From NCBI RefSeq assembly GCF_016616885.1, contig NZ_CP067102.1:5670501-5734500 (forward strand): a stretch of DNA of 64,000 nucleotides. The letters are read 5' to 3'. This DNA comes from Bradyrhizobium diazoefficiens (GTDB taxonomy: Bacteria > Pseudomonadota > Alphaproteobacteria > Rhizobiales > Xanthobacteraceae). A program made the position numbers and the translations under genes. Below the pieces are notes generated by a model, which had not been told where the DNA came from, searched no databases, and was given only the letters and a program-made list of their open reading frames with translations. This document shows positions 19,142 through 27,296 of this stretch, one piece after another (the stretch's first letter is position 1; each line of letters starts with the position of its first letter).

Positions 19142-20644
19142 TCAGTAAGCGCCGACCTTGCCGGTGCAGCCGCTGCCGCCGATGCCGTTGGTCGGGTCGT
19201 TGAGGAGGGTGTAGATTTCACCCTGCCAGACCGCCGGAACCTGAGCGAAGCCGTTGTCGTTCATGATCAAAGCTGACCCGCTGCCGTAGACGTAGTCGAG
19301 GAAGGTCTTGAACCAGATGAACGCGTTGTTGCTATTCGAGTGCGTCTGGTAGCACTGGTACATTTCGAACCAGGAGAAGCCGGAGATCGGGTACGAACCG
19401 GCAACCACCGGATTCGGATTGACACCCTGCAAGCTCCAGGTCAGCGGGTTCGGACGGCTGGTGCTGTCGAACTGCGGAATGGAGGTTGCCATCGCCTTCT
19501 GCGCACCCTGGAAGGTCGGCGGCTGGAACTTGCCGGTCGCGCCGGTGATGTCCCACTGCGACTGGAGGTTGGCAGTCTTCAGGCCACCGGCCTTGACGGG
19601 CAGCCAGAAGTCCTGGGACGCGTAGCCGATCGCACCGTTCGTCGAGGTGACGAGGGTGACGAGGGCGCCGCTGCCCGAGGCGTTGGCGAAGGTGCCGGGG
19701 CTGGTCACCGCGTTGCCGCACTGGTCGGTCGGGAACTGATCCGGCCAGTTCAGCTGGTTCGCACCGCGCGCGAGAAGCGGGGTGGTGCAGGCCTGCGAAC
19801 GATCGGTCCAGGGGAAAGCGTACGACACGACGGTCGCGTCGCTTTCGCTGTTCGGCCCGAACTCGTAACGGCACTGCTCAACCAGCGCGTTGGAGAGCAG
19901 GAAGGTGGTGCCGCTGCCGTCCTGACGATGCACGAAGGTGATGTTGCCGTTGCCGAGCGTGCCACCGTTGAGCGTGGTCAGGATCGCGTTGTTCCACTTG
20001 GTGATGTGGCCGGACGCGATGCCGCAGAACGCGTTACGCGACAGGTTGAGGCCGCTGCTGCCGCCAGCCGGGGTCGCCGGCAGAATGTTCAGAGCGGCGC
20101 CGGTACCATCCTTGCCGTTCAGACCAAACGCAACGGCGCCGACGACCGCGGGAATCTGGATGAGATTGCCGAACTTCGACTGCGGGCTGGAGGCGCCGCC
20201 CGTGTTCCAGGCGGTCATGTCGGCCGCGTTGACGACGTCGTCGCTGCCGACAAACTGCACGCCATCATAGTCGGAGATGTTGTTGATGCCGAAGTTGCTG
20301 CTGGTGTAGGCGGGAGCGGAAGACGAAGGCGTTCCGATCTGGGTCTTGTCGTTGGTGCGCAGCACGGTCTTGCCGTTGCCCGAACCCGTCGCGGCATAAA
20401 GAATCGCGCCGCCGATGCCGCTGGTGTTGAAGCCACCGCAGCTCATAGCCTTGGCCATCGGACCCGGCTTGCCGGTGCTGCCCTGGGCCTGGGTGTAGAT
20501 GCAGTCCATCAACTGCCGATAGACGATCTGCGGGAACGTCGCGCCCGCACCAAACGCAACCGACTGCGCCTGAGCAGACTCGGAAGCAACGCCCATCGCA
20601 GCGAACGCAACCGATCCCAAGAGTAAAGTTTTCAAGTTTCGCAT
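19142..20644 (-). CDS. PstS-like phosphate-binding protein, secreted or periplasmic
   Basis: A 500-residue protein homologous to the phosphate-binding protein PstS. MRNLKTLLLGSVAFAAMGVA ending AQAQ is a type I signal peptide with no lipobox, so the product is soluble. PstS landmarks appear in order: GAGATFPQIVYRQ (phosphate-contacting Thr/Phe in E. coli PstS), SGIGGA, the GSDDVVNAADM segment (equivalent to GASDAPLSDE), QIPAVVGAVAFGL, SGHITKWNN, and HRQDGSGTTFLLS (Arg and Ser-Gly-Thr ligands). It is longer than classical PstS (about 320 residues) because of insertions and a C-terminal extension with cysteines. No pstCAB genes are nearby, so it may work as a secreted phosphate scavenger, possibly a T2SS client (inference). 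The ATG at 20644 has a GGGAG...GAGG ribosome site. It is the intact member of a tandem pair. Confidence 0.85.
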   Translation of the reverse strand: MRNLKTLLLGSVAFAAMGVASESAQAQSVAFGAGATFPQIVYRQLMDCIYTQAQGSTGKPGPMAKAMSCGGFNTSGIGGAILYAATGSGNGKTVLRTNDKTQIGTPSSSAPAYTSSNFGINNISDYDGVQFVGSDDVVNAADMTAWNTGGASSPQSKFGNLIQIPAVVGAVAFGLNGKDGTGAALNILPATPAGGSSGLNLSRNAFCGIASGHITKWNNAILTTLNGGTLGNGNITFVHRQDGSGTTFLLSNALVEQCRYEFGPNSESDATVVSYAFPWTDRSQACTTPLLARGANQLNWPDQFPTDQCGNAVTSPGTFANASGSGALVTLVTSTNGAIGYASQDFWLPVKAGGLKTANLQSQWDITGATGKFQPPTFQGAQKAMATSIPQFDSTSRPNPLTWSLQGVNPNPVVAGSYPISGFSWFEMYQCYQTHSNSNNAFIWFKTFLDYVYGSGSALIMNDNGFAQVPAVWQGEIYTLLNDPTNGIGGSGCTGKVGAY

Positions 20645-21138
20645 AACCTCAGTCTCCCTGTTTGGATACCCCAAGCCTGCTACGATCAGCAGCCGGGCCC
20701 CGGAGCGAGGCGGACGCTATCGGCGGTATGTGAGACTTTGATTGTTGTTTTGTGAATTATGATATTCATCTCATCTACAATGAGATCGATCTTCGCGCCG
20801 ATCCGGCAGCAAGCTCAGGATTTCACGAGCAGAAGCATGGAAACTCTCGCCCGCGCCAAATGTTATCCACACATCAAATCGCATCGTAAAATATGTGGAC
20901 GCCGTCCGATCGCATCGTCTCTCTTTACGACGCGTGTGAACAAATGCCGGCGGTGACGCAGCCGGCGCGCTTTCACAGACCTGTCTTGTCGACATCACAT
21001 CACCGTCAATGTCGCATCGTTAAAAAGCACCCCGGCAATCCGATCGCGCCGCACATGATGCCTCGTATCAAAACAATATCGTTCGCCATCGTGTGAGTGC
21101 TGCGCGGATAAGACCAGCAAGCAAGAAGGACTTACGAA
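20645..21138. promoter_or_regulatory. Divergent promoter region, PstS-like gene and isomerase gene
   Basis: A 494-base non-coding spacer between genes reading outward. It is AT-rich around 20740-20900. It contains ATTATGATATTC (20756-20767) and a perfect inverted repeat ATCTCAT-5-ATGAGAT (20768-20786) about 125 bases before the PstS-like start, a candidate operator. A TGTGAA/TTCACA pair lies around 20936-20980. An AAGGA ribosome site precedes the isomerase ATG. I saw no full Pho box. The short open frames inside look like shadows. Confidence 0.5.
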
Positions 21139-22068
21139 ATGAACGCTCTGCCCGGTTTCCGCATGCCTTACCGCGCAATGACGGCACGCGCCGGCTTAGC
21201 TACCGTCTGGCTGGCCGTCATGCTCGGCGCCGGAGCACCGGTATTTGGCCAATCGCCGTCGGCCGATCCCGTCGTCGCCGTCGTCAACGGGAGCCCGATC
21301 CATGAGAGCGATCTGGAGCTGGCGGACGAAGTCATCGGCCGAAATCTGCTGGTTCAGGACCCCATCGAGAGGCGCGAAACCCTCCTGAAGATGGTGACCG
21401 ACGCCGTGCTGCTCGCGAAGGTGGCGACCGATCGACACATAGAGGACCAAGCCGATCTTCAGCGCCGCGCCACTTTCGCGCGCAATCAGGGCCTCACCAA
21501 CCATCTTCTGAATGTCGTAGGTCAGCAGGCGGTGAACGAGGAGGCCATGCGCAAGGCGTATCAGGAGGTCGTGCTCAATGGGGTGACAACCGAGCCCGAA
21601 ATGCATCTGCGCCACCTTGTCTTCATGATCGCTCCGCCCGCGGACGATGCCGCGATCAAGGCGGCCGAACAAAAAGCCAAGGCGGCGATGGATCGGATCA
21701 ACAAGGGCGAGGACTTCACAGCCGTCGTCGCCGACGCGTCCGAGGACCCCGTCACCAAAGCAAGGGGCGGCGACTACGATTGGCGGCAGCGCGGCGAAAT
21801 GGGCAAGGAATACGCCGACGTGGCGATCAAGCTGAAAAAGGGCGAGGTGTCGCAGCCGTTCAAGACTGCAGTTGGCTGGCATATCCTCAAGCTTGAGGAT
21901 ACGCGTCCACGTAAACCGGCCGACTACGACAAGATCCGTGATCGCCTGGCCGCGATGGTCGCCTCTGCAGCGCAGATCGAGCTCGTGGATAAGGTGCGCG
22001 CCGAGGCGAAGATCGAGCGCCTGGACCAGATTCATAAGGCAGACAAGGAAGGCGCCAAAGTCAGGTAG
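21139..22068 (+). CDS. Periplasmic parvulin-type peptidyl-prolyl isomerase (EpsD/SurA-like)
   Basis: A 309-residue predicted exported folding catalyst. The N-terminus is a signal peptide (hydrophobic LATVWLAVMLGAGAPVFG). A SurA_N-like helical segment follows (VVAVVNGSPIHESDLELADE), then a parvulin domain at about residues 150-255: LRHLVFMIAPP, EDFTAVVADASEDPVTKARG, GGDYDWRQRGEM, FKTAVGWHILKLED. These match the PpiC rotamase pattern. AAGGA lies before the ATG at 21139. It heads a plus-strand run with a glycosyltransferase and a beta-helix enzyme. EpsD-family isomerases commonly accompany exopolysaccharide loci, where they are thought to help fold export components (inference here). Confidence 0.85.
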   Translation: MNALPGFRMPYRAMTARAGLATVWLAVMLGAGAPVFGQSPSADPVVAVVNGSPIHESDLELADEVIGRNLLVQDPIERRETLLKMVTDAVLLAKVATDRHIEDQADLQRRATFARNQGLTNHLLNVVGQQAVNEEAMRKAYQEVVLNGVTTEPEMHLRHLVFMIAPPADDAAIKAAEQKAKAAMDRINKGEDFTAVVADASEDPVTKARGGDYDWRQRGEMGKEYADVAIKLKKGEVSQPFKTAVGWHILKLEDTRPRKPADYDKIRDRLAAMVASAAQIELVDKVRAEAKIERLDQIHKADKEGAKVR

Positions 22069-22119
22069 CGCCCCCTGCCCTGCCTGCCAATCCCGCGACA
22101 TCCCGGCAGTGAGTAAGCG

Positions 22120-23034
22120 ATGGGCCTTGCCGTCATCATCCTGACGCACAACGAAGAGCGCCACATCTTGCGGGCTCTCGCCTCGGTTGCCAAGATTGCA
22201 ACCGAGGTTTTTGTTGTCGACAGCTTCTCAAGCGATCGAACGGTCGAGTTGGCCCGCGCTCAAGGCGCGACCGTATTGCAGAACCGGTTCATCAACTACG
22301 CAAAGCAGTTTCAGTGGGCGCTCGAGAACGCCCCGATCACCGCCTCGTGGATCATGCGGCTCGATGCCGACGAAATTATCGAAGCCGATCTTGGCGCCAG
22401 AATTCGCGATGAACTGCCGCGCCTGAGCAACGAGGTCGTCGGGATCAACCTCAAGCGCAAGCACATCTTCCTTGGCCGCTGGATTCGCCATGGCGGCCGC
22501 TACCCCCTCCTCCTCTTGCGGATCTGGCGCCGCGGCCACGGTCGCATCGAAGACCGCTGGATGGATGAGCACATGATTCTATGGGGCGGCCAGACCGTTA
22601 CATTCGATGGCGGGTTCGCCGATCACAATCTCAACGATCTGACGTTCTTCACCGACAAGCACAACAAATACGCCACGCGCGAGGCAATCGACGTGATCAA
22701 CGAGCGTCATCATCTGTTCGAGCGCGATGTTGATTTGATATCGGAGGAAGGCTCGCGTCAGGCAGCCATCAAGCGCTGGATCAAGGAACGGCTGTACAAC
22801 CGTATCCCTTATCAAGTCAGCGCGCCGGCCTATTTCCTGTTTCGCCTGATCTTCCAGCTCGGTTTTCTCGACGGTAAGGAAGGTCTTGTCTATCACGGAT
22901 TGCAGGGTCTCTGGTATCGCTTCCTTGTCGGCGCAAAGGTGGAAGAGCTGGAGGCCGCCATCTCTCATCTGAAAGGTCCGGCGGAAATGCGCGCGGAGCT
23001 GCGACGCCTGACCGGCCTCGTCATCGAGCTCTGA
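22120..23034 (+). CDS. Family 2 glycosyltransferase
   Basis: A 304-residue cytoplasmic or membrane-associated glycosyltransferase of the GT-A fold. MGLAVIILTHNEERHILRAL is the classic GT2 N-terminal strand and loop. VFVVDSFSSDRTVELAR follows as the nucleotide-binding region, and IMRLDADEIIEADL carries the metal-binding DxD-like motif. The second half (RKHIFLGRWIRHGGRYPLLL, GRIEDRWMDEH) resembles KdtX/WaaE-like sugar transferases. A hydrophobic C-terminal portion may bring it to the membrane. It is 51 bases downstream of the isomerase and 45 upstream of the beta-helix gene, so the three probably share a transcript. The sugar and acceptor cannot be read from sequence. Confidence 0.88.
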   Translation: MGLAVIILTHNEERHILRALASVAKIATEVFVVDSFSSDRTVELARAQGATVLQNRFINYAKQFQWALENAPITASWIMRLDADEIIEADLGARIRDELPRLSNEVVGINLKRKHIFLGRWIRHGGRYPLLLLRIWRRGHGRIEDRWMDEHMILWGGQTVTFDGGFADHNLNDLTFFTDKHNKYATREAIDVINERHHLFERDVDLISEEGSRQAAIKRWIKERLYNRIPYQVSAPAYFLFRLIFQLGFLDGKEGLVYHGLQGLWYRFLVGAKVEELEAAISHLKGPAEMRAELRRLTGLVIEL

Positions 23035-23079
23035 TCAACATGCGCTCGAACGCCACAATGATTTCAATGGGCACGGTAC

Positions 23080-25266
23080 ATGACGCGTAGTGTCGCGGCC
23101 ATCGTTGCCCTGTTTCAGTTGCTTTGGATGGCGGAGGCAACCGCGCAGCCCGCGATGTTCTGGTTCAACGATCCCGTCGGTCCGGACGAAACAGTGCTCG
23201 TCAGCGGCGCCGAGCTCGACAAGATTACATCTGTGACGATTGCCCGAATTGGCGACGGCCCCTCCCGCCAGGAAACCTCCGTTCCGATCCTGCAGGCCAA
23301 TCCTCTCTCCCTTAAATTCACGATCCCGGAGCAGTTCACGCCCGGGATCTACCGCTTCAGCCTGACCCACCCCCAGGGCACTCTCAGCGGCCGCATCAAC
23401 CTGCCAACAATCTATTGGACGCAGGGTAACCTCGGCGACGAGGTCTCGCCTTCGGGCTGGCTCCAGGTGTTCGGTCGCAACATCGTTCGCCAGGCAAGCC
23501 GTGCACAATTGTTGATGCTGCCCGACGCCGGGAATGCGCCGACGAAAGCCGTTCTGACCAAAGGCGACCTGTGGCGCGGTGTGTTTCGCATCCCTGAACA
23601 GGTTTCGCCCGGCCGCTACAGGCTGCGCCTCTCCAACGGAGACGGCGGCGACGCCGAATGGGTCGATGTGGGCAGCGTCGTCGTGCGCTCTCCCGAGGCG
23701 AACGCCGTGCAATCCTTCGATGTCCGGGCGTATGGCGCTAACGGCGACGGCAAGTTTGATTGCACTCGCGCCGTCAAGGCCGCCATCGACGCTGCGAGCC
23801 AGGCCGGAGGCGGGACCGTGTACTTCCCGCGCGGGCGCTATCTGATCTCGGACATGATCGTCATTCCACCTCGCGTCAAATTGCAGGGGGAACGCATCGA
23901 TCTGGTCAACTTGGTCTGGCCTAGTCTGGCAACACTTCCGGCCGCACTGATACAGGGAAGGACGCAGTTCTCGGTCGAAGACCTCACAATCTACGCATCG
24001 AACCACCCGCACATCATCACAGGGGGCTTTCAGTTCGGCGACGCCCCAATTCCTGACGCGGCCGATATCGCCATCCGACATGTCCGCATTCGCGGTTCGG
24101 CCTTCCGAGGTCTCATGGAGGCTGAAGCCACCCTGCAGCAAATGAACGACTTCCGTCGGATCTATCCCGATGGATCTCCCGACACCATTCGATTGAGCGG
24201 AAACAGGATCGAAGTATCCGATTGCGACATTCTCGGATCCGGACATTCGCTTCGCCTCTTCAAGGCAACCAATGCGATTGTGGCCCGCAATATCCTGACC
24301 AACGGCCGCTATGGCTCCTACTCGATCGTGGGATCGCGTCAGGTCGTCTTTGAAGGCAATACGGTGACTGCCGCCGACCTCCAGGGAACTGGCGGAGGAA
24401 TATCGACGCTGTCAAAATGGGTCAGCGCATCCGAGAACATTTTCGTCGGCGGCAACACGTTCAAGGCCATTTATGGCTGGGATCGGGAAGCCATGACGTC
24501 GGACGGGCCAGGCGGATTCTATTTCGGTCACGCAAACAGCGCTGGTTCGGATCGGCTGTCGCTGCTGGATGCAGCCAATCCGTACCCGGCCGGCAAGGAC
24601 TGGACCGGCGCCGCCGTCATGGTGGTCAACGGACGCGGTGCCGGCCAATACGCCAGGGTCAAAGCATTCGAGAAAAAGCCGTCCGACTTGTCGGTGGCGC
24701 TCGATCGACCGCTCGAGGTGGCGCTGGACTCGAATTCGGAGATCACGATTACCCAGGCGCAGCAAAACTATCTGATCATCGATAATGACTTCGAAGACAC
24801 GGGCGTCGCCGCGCAGACGTACGGGACGGCGCTTGGGCATGTCATCTCCGGCAATCGATCCAACAGGACCAGCGGCTTTGCCGTCTTCGGACTGTCCTAC
24901 GACAGTTTCCAGCCCGGCTGGCGGATTCAGATCCTCGACAATCACATACTCGAGGGAAACGTCTACCGGGCCGGACCCGAACGGAGCATTTTCTCCAATG
25001 AGGCTTCAATTCTCGTCCAGGCGAACCAGACCGCAAAGGCTCAAGGTCGACCGCCAATGGTGCAGGCGGTGATCGTTCGAGGTAATCGCCTCGATCAGGA
25101 CGCCCACATCGAAATCAAAGGCTTTGCCGCGACCTCGCCCGGCGTCCGCGACGTGGTCGTCGAAGGAAACACCATGGGGCCATCACGGGTCGGTCTGATG
25201 ATTGATCGCGGCGTCGCGTGGTGGCTCAGTCGAAGGAACGTCGAAGAACGGCGTATCCAGAAATAG
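23080..25266 (+). CDS. Secreted beta-helix polysaccharide-active protein (pectate lyase 3 type)
   Basis: A 728-residue exported protein. MTRSVAAIVALFQLLWMAEA is a signal peptide. The first 200 residues form beta-rich, Ig-like segments. At about residue 211 the sequence SFDVRAYGANGDGKFDCTRA, continuing to AGGGTVYFPRGRYL, is the hallmark of the Pectate_lyase_3 / GH28-like right-handed beta-helix. Repeated N-R-I/V beta-helix turns follow (LSGNRIEVSDCDILGSG, VVEGNTMGPSR). It may cleave or edit the exopolysaccharide made by this island, as lyases in such clusters often do. Catalytic residues are not certain. Its position, third in the isomerase-glycosyltransferase run, supports a periplasmic or extracellular polysaccharide role. 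Confidence 0.82.
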   Translation: MTRSVAAIVALFQLLWMAEATAQPAMFWFNDPVGPDETVLVSGAELDKITSVTIARIGDGPSRQETSVPILQANPLSLKFTIPEQFTPGIYRFSLTHPQGTLSGRINLPTIYWTQGNLGDEVSPSGWLQVFGRNIVRQASRAQLLMLPDAGNAPTKAVLTKGDLWRGVFRIPEQVSPGRYRLRLSNGDGGDAEWVDVGSVVVRSPEANAVQSFDVRAYGANGDGKFDCTRAVKAAIDAASQAGGGTVYFPRGRYLISDMIVIPPRVKLQGERIDLVNLVWPSLATLPAALIQGRTQFSVEDLTIYASNHPHIITGGFQFGDAPIPDAADIAIRHVRIRGSAFRGLMEAEATLQQMNDFRRIYPDGSPDTIRLSGNRIEVSDCDILGSGHSLRLFKATNAIVARNILTNGRYGSYSIVGSRQVVFEGNTVTAADLQGTGGGISTLSKWVSASENIFVGGNTFKAIYGWDREAMTSDGPGGFYFGHANSAGSDRLSLLDAANPYPAGKDWTGAAVMVVNGRGAGQYARVKAFEKKPSDLSVALDRPLEVALDSNSEITITQAQQNYLIIDNDFEDTGVAAQTYGTALGHVISGNRSNRTSGFAVFGLSYDSFQPGWRIQILDNHILEGNVYRAGPERSIFSNEASILVQANQTAKAQGRPPMVQAVIVRGNRLDQDAHIEIKGFAATSPGVRDVVVEGNTMGPSRVGLMIDRGVAWWLSRRNVEERRIQK

Positions 25267-25310
25267 CGCGACGAACCATCCGCCCCTGCCTCGCGCTCCC
25301 TCTCGATCAG

Positions 25311-25345
25311 TCACGGTAATGATAAGTTCCGTTGTTAGTTAAACC
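25311..25345 (+). promoter_or_regulatory. AT-rich promoter island before the carbamoyltransferase gene
   Basis: The 160-base gap between the beta-helix gene and the carbamoyltransferase contains TAATGATA (25317-25324), followed by GTTGTTAGTTAAA. It shares the ATGATA word with several other promoters in this window. No terminator is visible between the genes. Confidence 0.4.
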
Positions 25346-25426
25346 TCTGCTCTGGCTGCCATCTCCCGCTGTGGCCGAACGGAATTCCTCTCCGGCAGCC
25401 GCTTCACAACCTGAAAGACTGTACCG

Positions 25427-27196
25427 ATGACCGCAATTCTCGGCCTCAACCTCAACCATCCCGATGCCTCCGCGGCGCTCATCATCGATGGCAAGGTGGT
25501 CGCAGCTTCGGCTGAGGAGCGCTTCGGCAGACGCATCAAGCATGACCCGTCCTTCCCGCAGCAGGCGATCCAATCGGTTCTTGCCATGGGCGGCATATCC
25601 TCAAAGGACCTGGATTTCATCGCGGTCGCGCGCGATCCGTCGCAGAATCGCGCGGCCCAGATCTCATATGTCTTGGGCCATCCCCTTACGGGCGGCAAAG
25701 CGGCGCTTGAGCATATCCGGCGGGCCAAGCACGAGCTGAGCATCAGCGAACAGGTCGCCGAGGCGTCCGGGCAGGCCCCGGACATGGTCAAAGCCAAAGT
25801 CGTCAACGTGGAACATCATCTGTCTCACATAGCGAGCTCGTACTACTGCTCGCCGTTCGACGGGCTGACGGCCGGCTTCTCCTATGACGGCAGCGGCGAT
25901 TTCACCAGCGCGATGGCGGCGCGCTGCGAGGGGACACGGATCGATGTGCTCGACCGCGTCAACCTGCCGAACAGCCTGGGCTTCTTCTACACGGCCTGCT
26001 GTCAATTCATCGGCTTCGCCGAATATGGCGAAGAGTACAAGGTCATGGGGCTCGCGCCGTACGGCGTCGACAGCTTTGCGGACACGATGCGAGAACTCGT
26101 CCAAACGCGGCCCGATGGCTGGTTCAAGCTCGCCGAGGGTTTCTTTGGCATGCACCGCGGCGGCGAAAGCGGAAAGATGGACGAGCGAAATCACGTGGAA
26201 ATGCTGCGCTTGTTCACCGACAAATGGATCGAGAAATTCGGTTCGCCGCGCCAGCGCGGCCAGGAACTGACGCAACGGGACAAGGACATCGCCCGCTCCT
26301 GTCAGGTCCGCTTCGAGGAAGTAGCGATGCATTGCTTCAACAAGCTGCACAATCTGGTCCCGAGCAAGCAGGTCGTTTATGCCGGAGGTTGCGCGCTCAA
26401 CGGGGTCATGAACGCGCGCCTGTTGCGTGACACGCCTTTCCAGCAGGCATATATGCAGCCGGCCTCATCGGATGACGGTCTGTGTCTCGGTGCGGGCCTG
26501 TGGACATGGCACAATGTCGCGGGCGGACGAGAGCGATTCCAAATGACGCATTCCTACTGGGGGCCGGCTCACTCTGATGAGGCGATGCGGCGCGCAGCAG
26601 AATCGGCCAAAAATCCCATGCGTGAACTATCGCCCGGCAACGTTCCGAAGGCGGTCGCATCCCTGTTGCACGCCGGGCTGGTGGTTGGCTGGTACCAGGG
26701 GCGATCCGAGTGGGGCCCGCGCGCCCTCGGCAATCGCTCCATTCTTGCCGACCCGACCCGCGCCAACATGAAGGATGTGATCAACGCCAAGATCAAGCGA
26801 AGGGAGGGCTTCCGCCCCTTTGCTCCGACCATCTTGCAGCCGGCTGTATCGACCTATTTTGAACAGGATGTGTTCAGTCCGTTCATGATGCATGTCGTCA
26901 AGCTTCGCCCGGAATGGCGGGAAAGACTTCCCGCCATCACCCATGTCGACGGCACCGGACGGCTGCAAAGCATCGCTCGGGACACCAATCCACTCTACTA
27001 CGACTTGATCCACAGCTTCGGCGAACTTTCCGGGATACCGATCGTGCTCAATACCAGCTTCAATGAGAACGAACCGATCGTCGACACACCCGAACAGGCC
27101 ATGAGCTGCTTCCTTCGCACCGGCCTCGACGCCATCTGCCTTGGCCGGTACCTGGTGGTGAAAGGCGAGCATGCCAAGCTGTTGTCGGACGCGTAG
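25427..27196 (+). CDS. Carbamoyltransferase, NodU/CmcH family
   Basis: A 589-residue enzyme of the NodU/CmcH/HypF-related O-carbamoyltransferase family, which moves a carbamoyl group from carbamoyl phosphate to a sugar or other hydroxyl. N-terminal ASKHA-type domain: MTAILGLNLNHPDASAALII, VNVEHHLSHIASSYYCSPFD (metal-binding His cluster), GFSYDGSGDFTSAM and KVMGLAPYG. The C-terminal carbamoyl-transfer domain carries GWYQGRSEWGPRALGNRSIL, REGFRPFAPTIL and LNTSFNENEPIV. Length is normal for the family. In an exopolysaccharide island the likely role is decoration of a saccharide unit. Nod-factor modification is possible in principle, but no nod genes are nearby. There is no strong ribosome site; the ATG matches the family's N-terminus. 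Confidence 0.9.
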   Translation: MTAILGLNLNHPDASAALIIDGKVVAASAEERFGRRIKHDPSFPQQAIQSVLAMGGISSKDLDFIAVARDPSQNRAAQISYVLGHPLTGGKAALEHIRRAKHELSISEQVAEASGQAPDMVKAKVVNVEHHLSHIASSYYCSPFDGLTAGFSYDGSGDFTSAMAARCEGTRIDVLDRVNLPNSLGFFYTACCQFIGFAEYGEEYKVMGLAPYGVDSFADTMRELVQTRPDGWFKLAEGFFGMHRGGESGKMDERNHVEMLRLFTDKWIEKFGSPRQRGQELTQRDKDIARSCQVRFEEVAMHCFNKLHNLVPSKQVVYAGGCALNGVMNARLLRDTPFQQAYMQPASSDDGLCLGAGLWTWHNVAGGRERFQMTHSYWGPAHSDEAMRRAAESAKNPMRELSPGNVPKAVASLLHAGLVVGWYQGRSEWGPRALGNRSILADPTRANMKDVINAKIKRREGFRPFAPTILQPAVSTYFEQDVFSPFMMHVVKLRPEWRERLPAITHVDGTGRLQSIARDTNPLYYDLIHSFGELSGIPIVLNTSFNENEPIVDTPEQAMSCFLRTGLDAICLGRYLVVKGEHAKLLSDA

Positions 27197-27274
27197 GCCG
27201 CTGACGCCGTGAATTGGGACGGTTGCGACGCCCCCCTTTTCGTTGTTCGGGTCAGGATACTCACGCCCAACCTT

Positions 27275-27295
27275 CGCGGCCGGGCGTCGGCCGCG
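27275..27295. terminator. GC-rich stem-loop between convergent genes
   Basis: A perfect 8-bp inverted repeat (27275-27282 with 27288-27295) with a 5-base loop sits immediately after the MBOAT stop codon. No T-run follows on either strand, so termination activity is uncertain. Confidence 0.4.
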
Positions 27296-27296
27296 G

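Noticed and set aside
23035..24246. A 403-codon minus-strand open frame opposite the beta-helix gene
   Set aside because: No motifs, while the plus strand has a signal peptide and the Pectate_lyase_3 signature.
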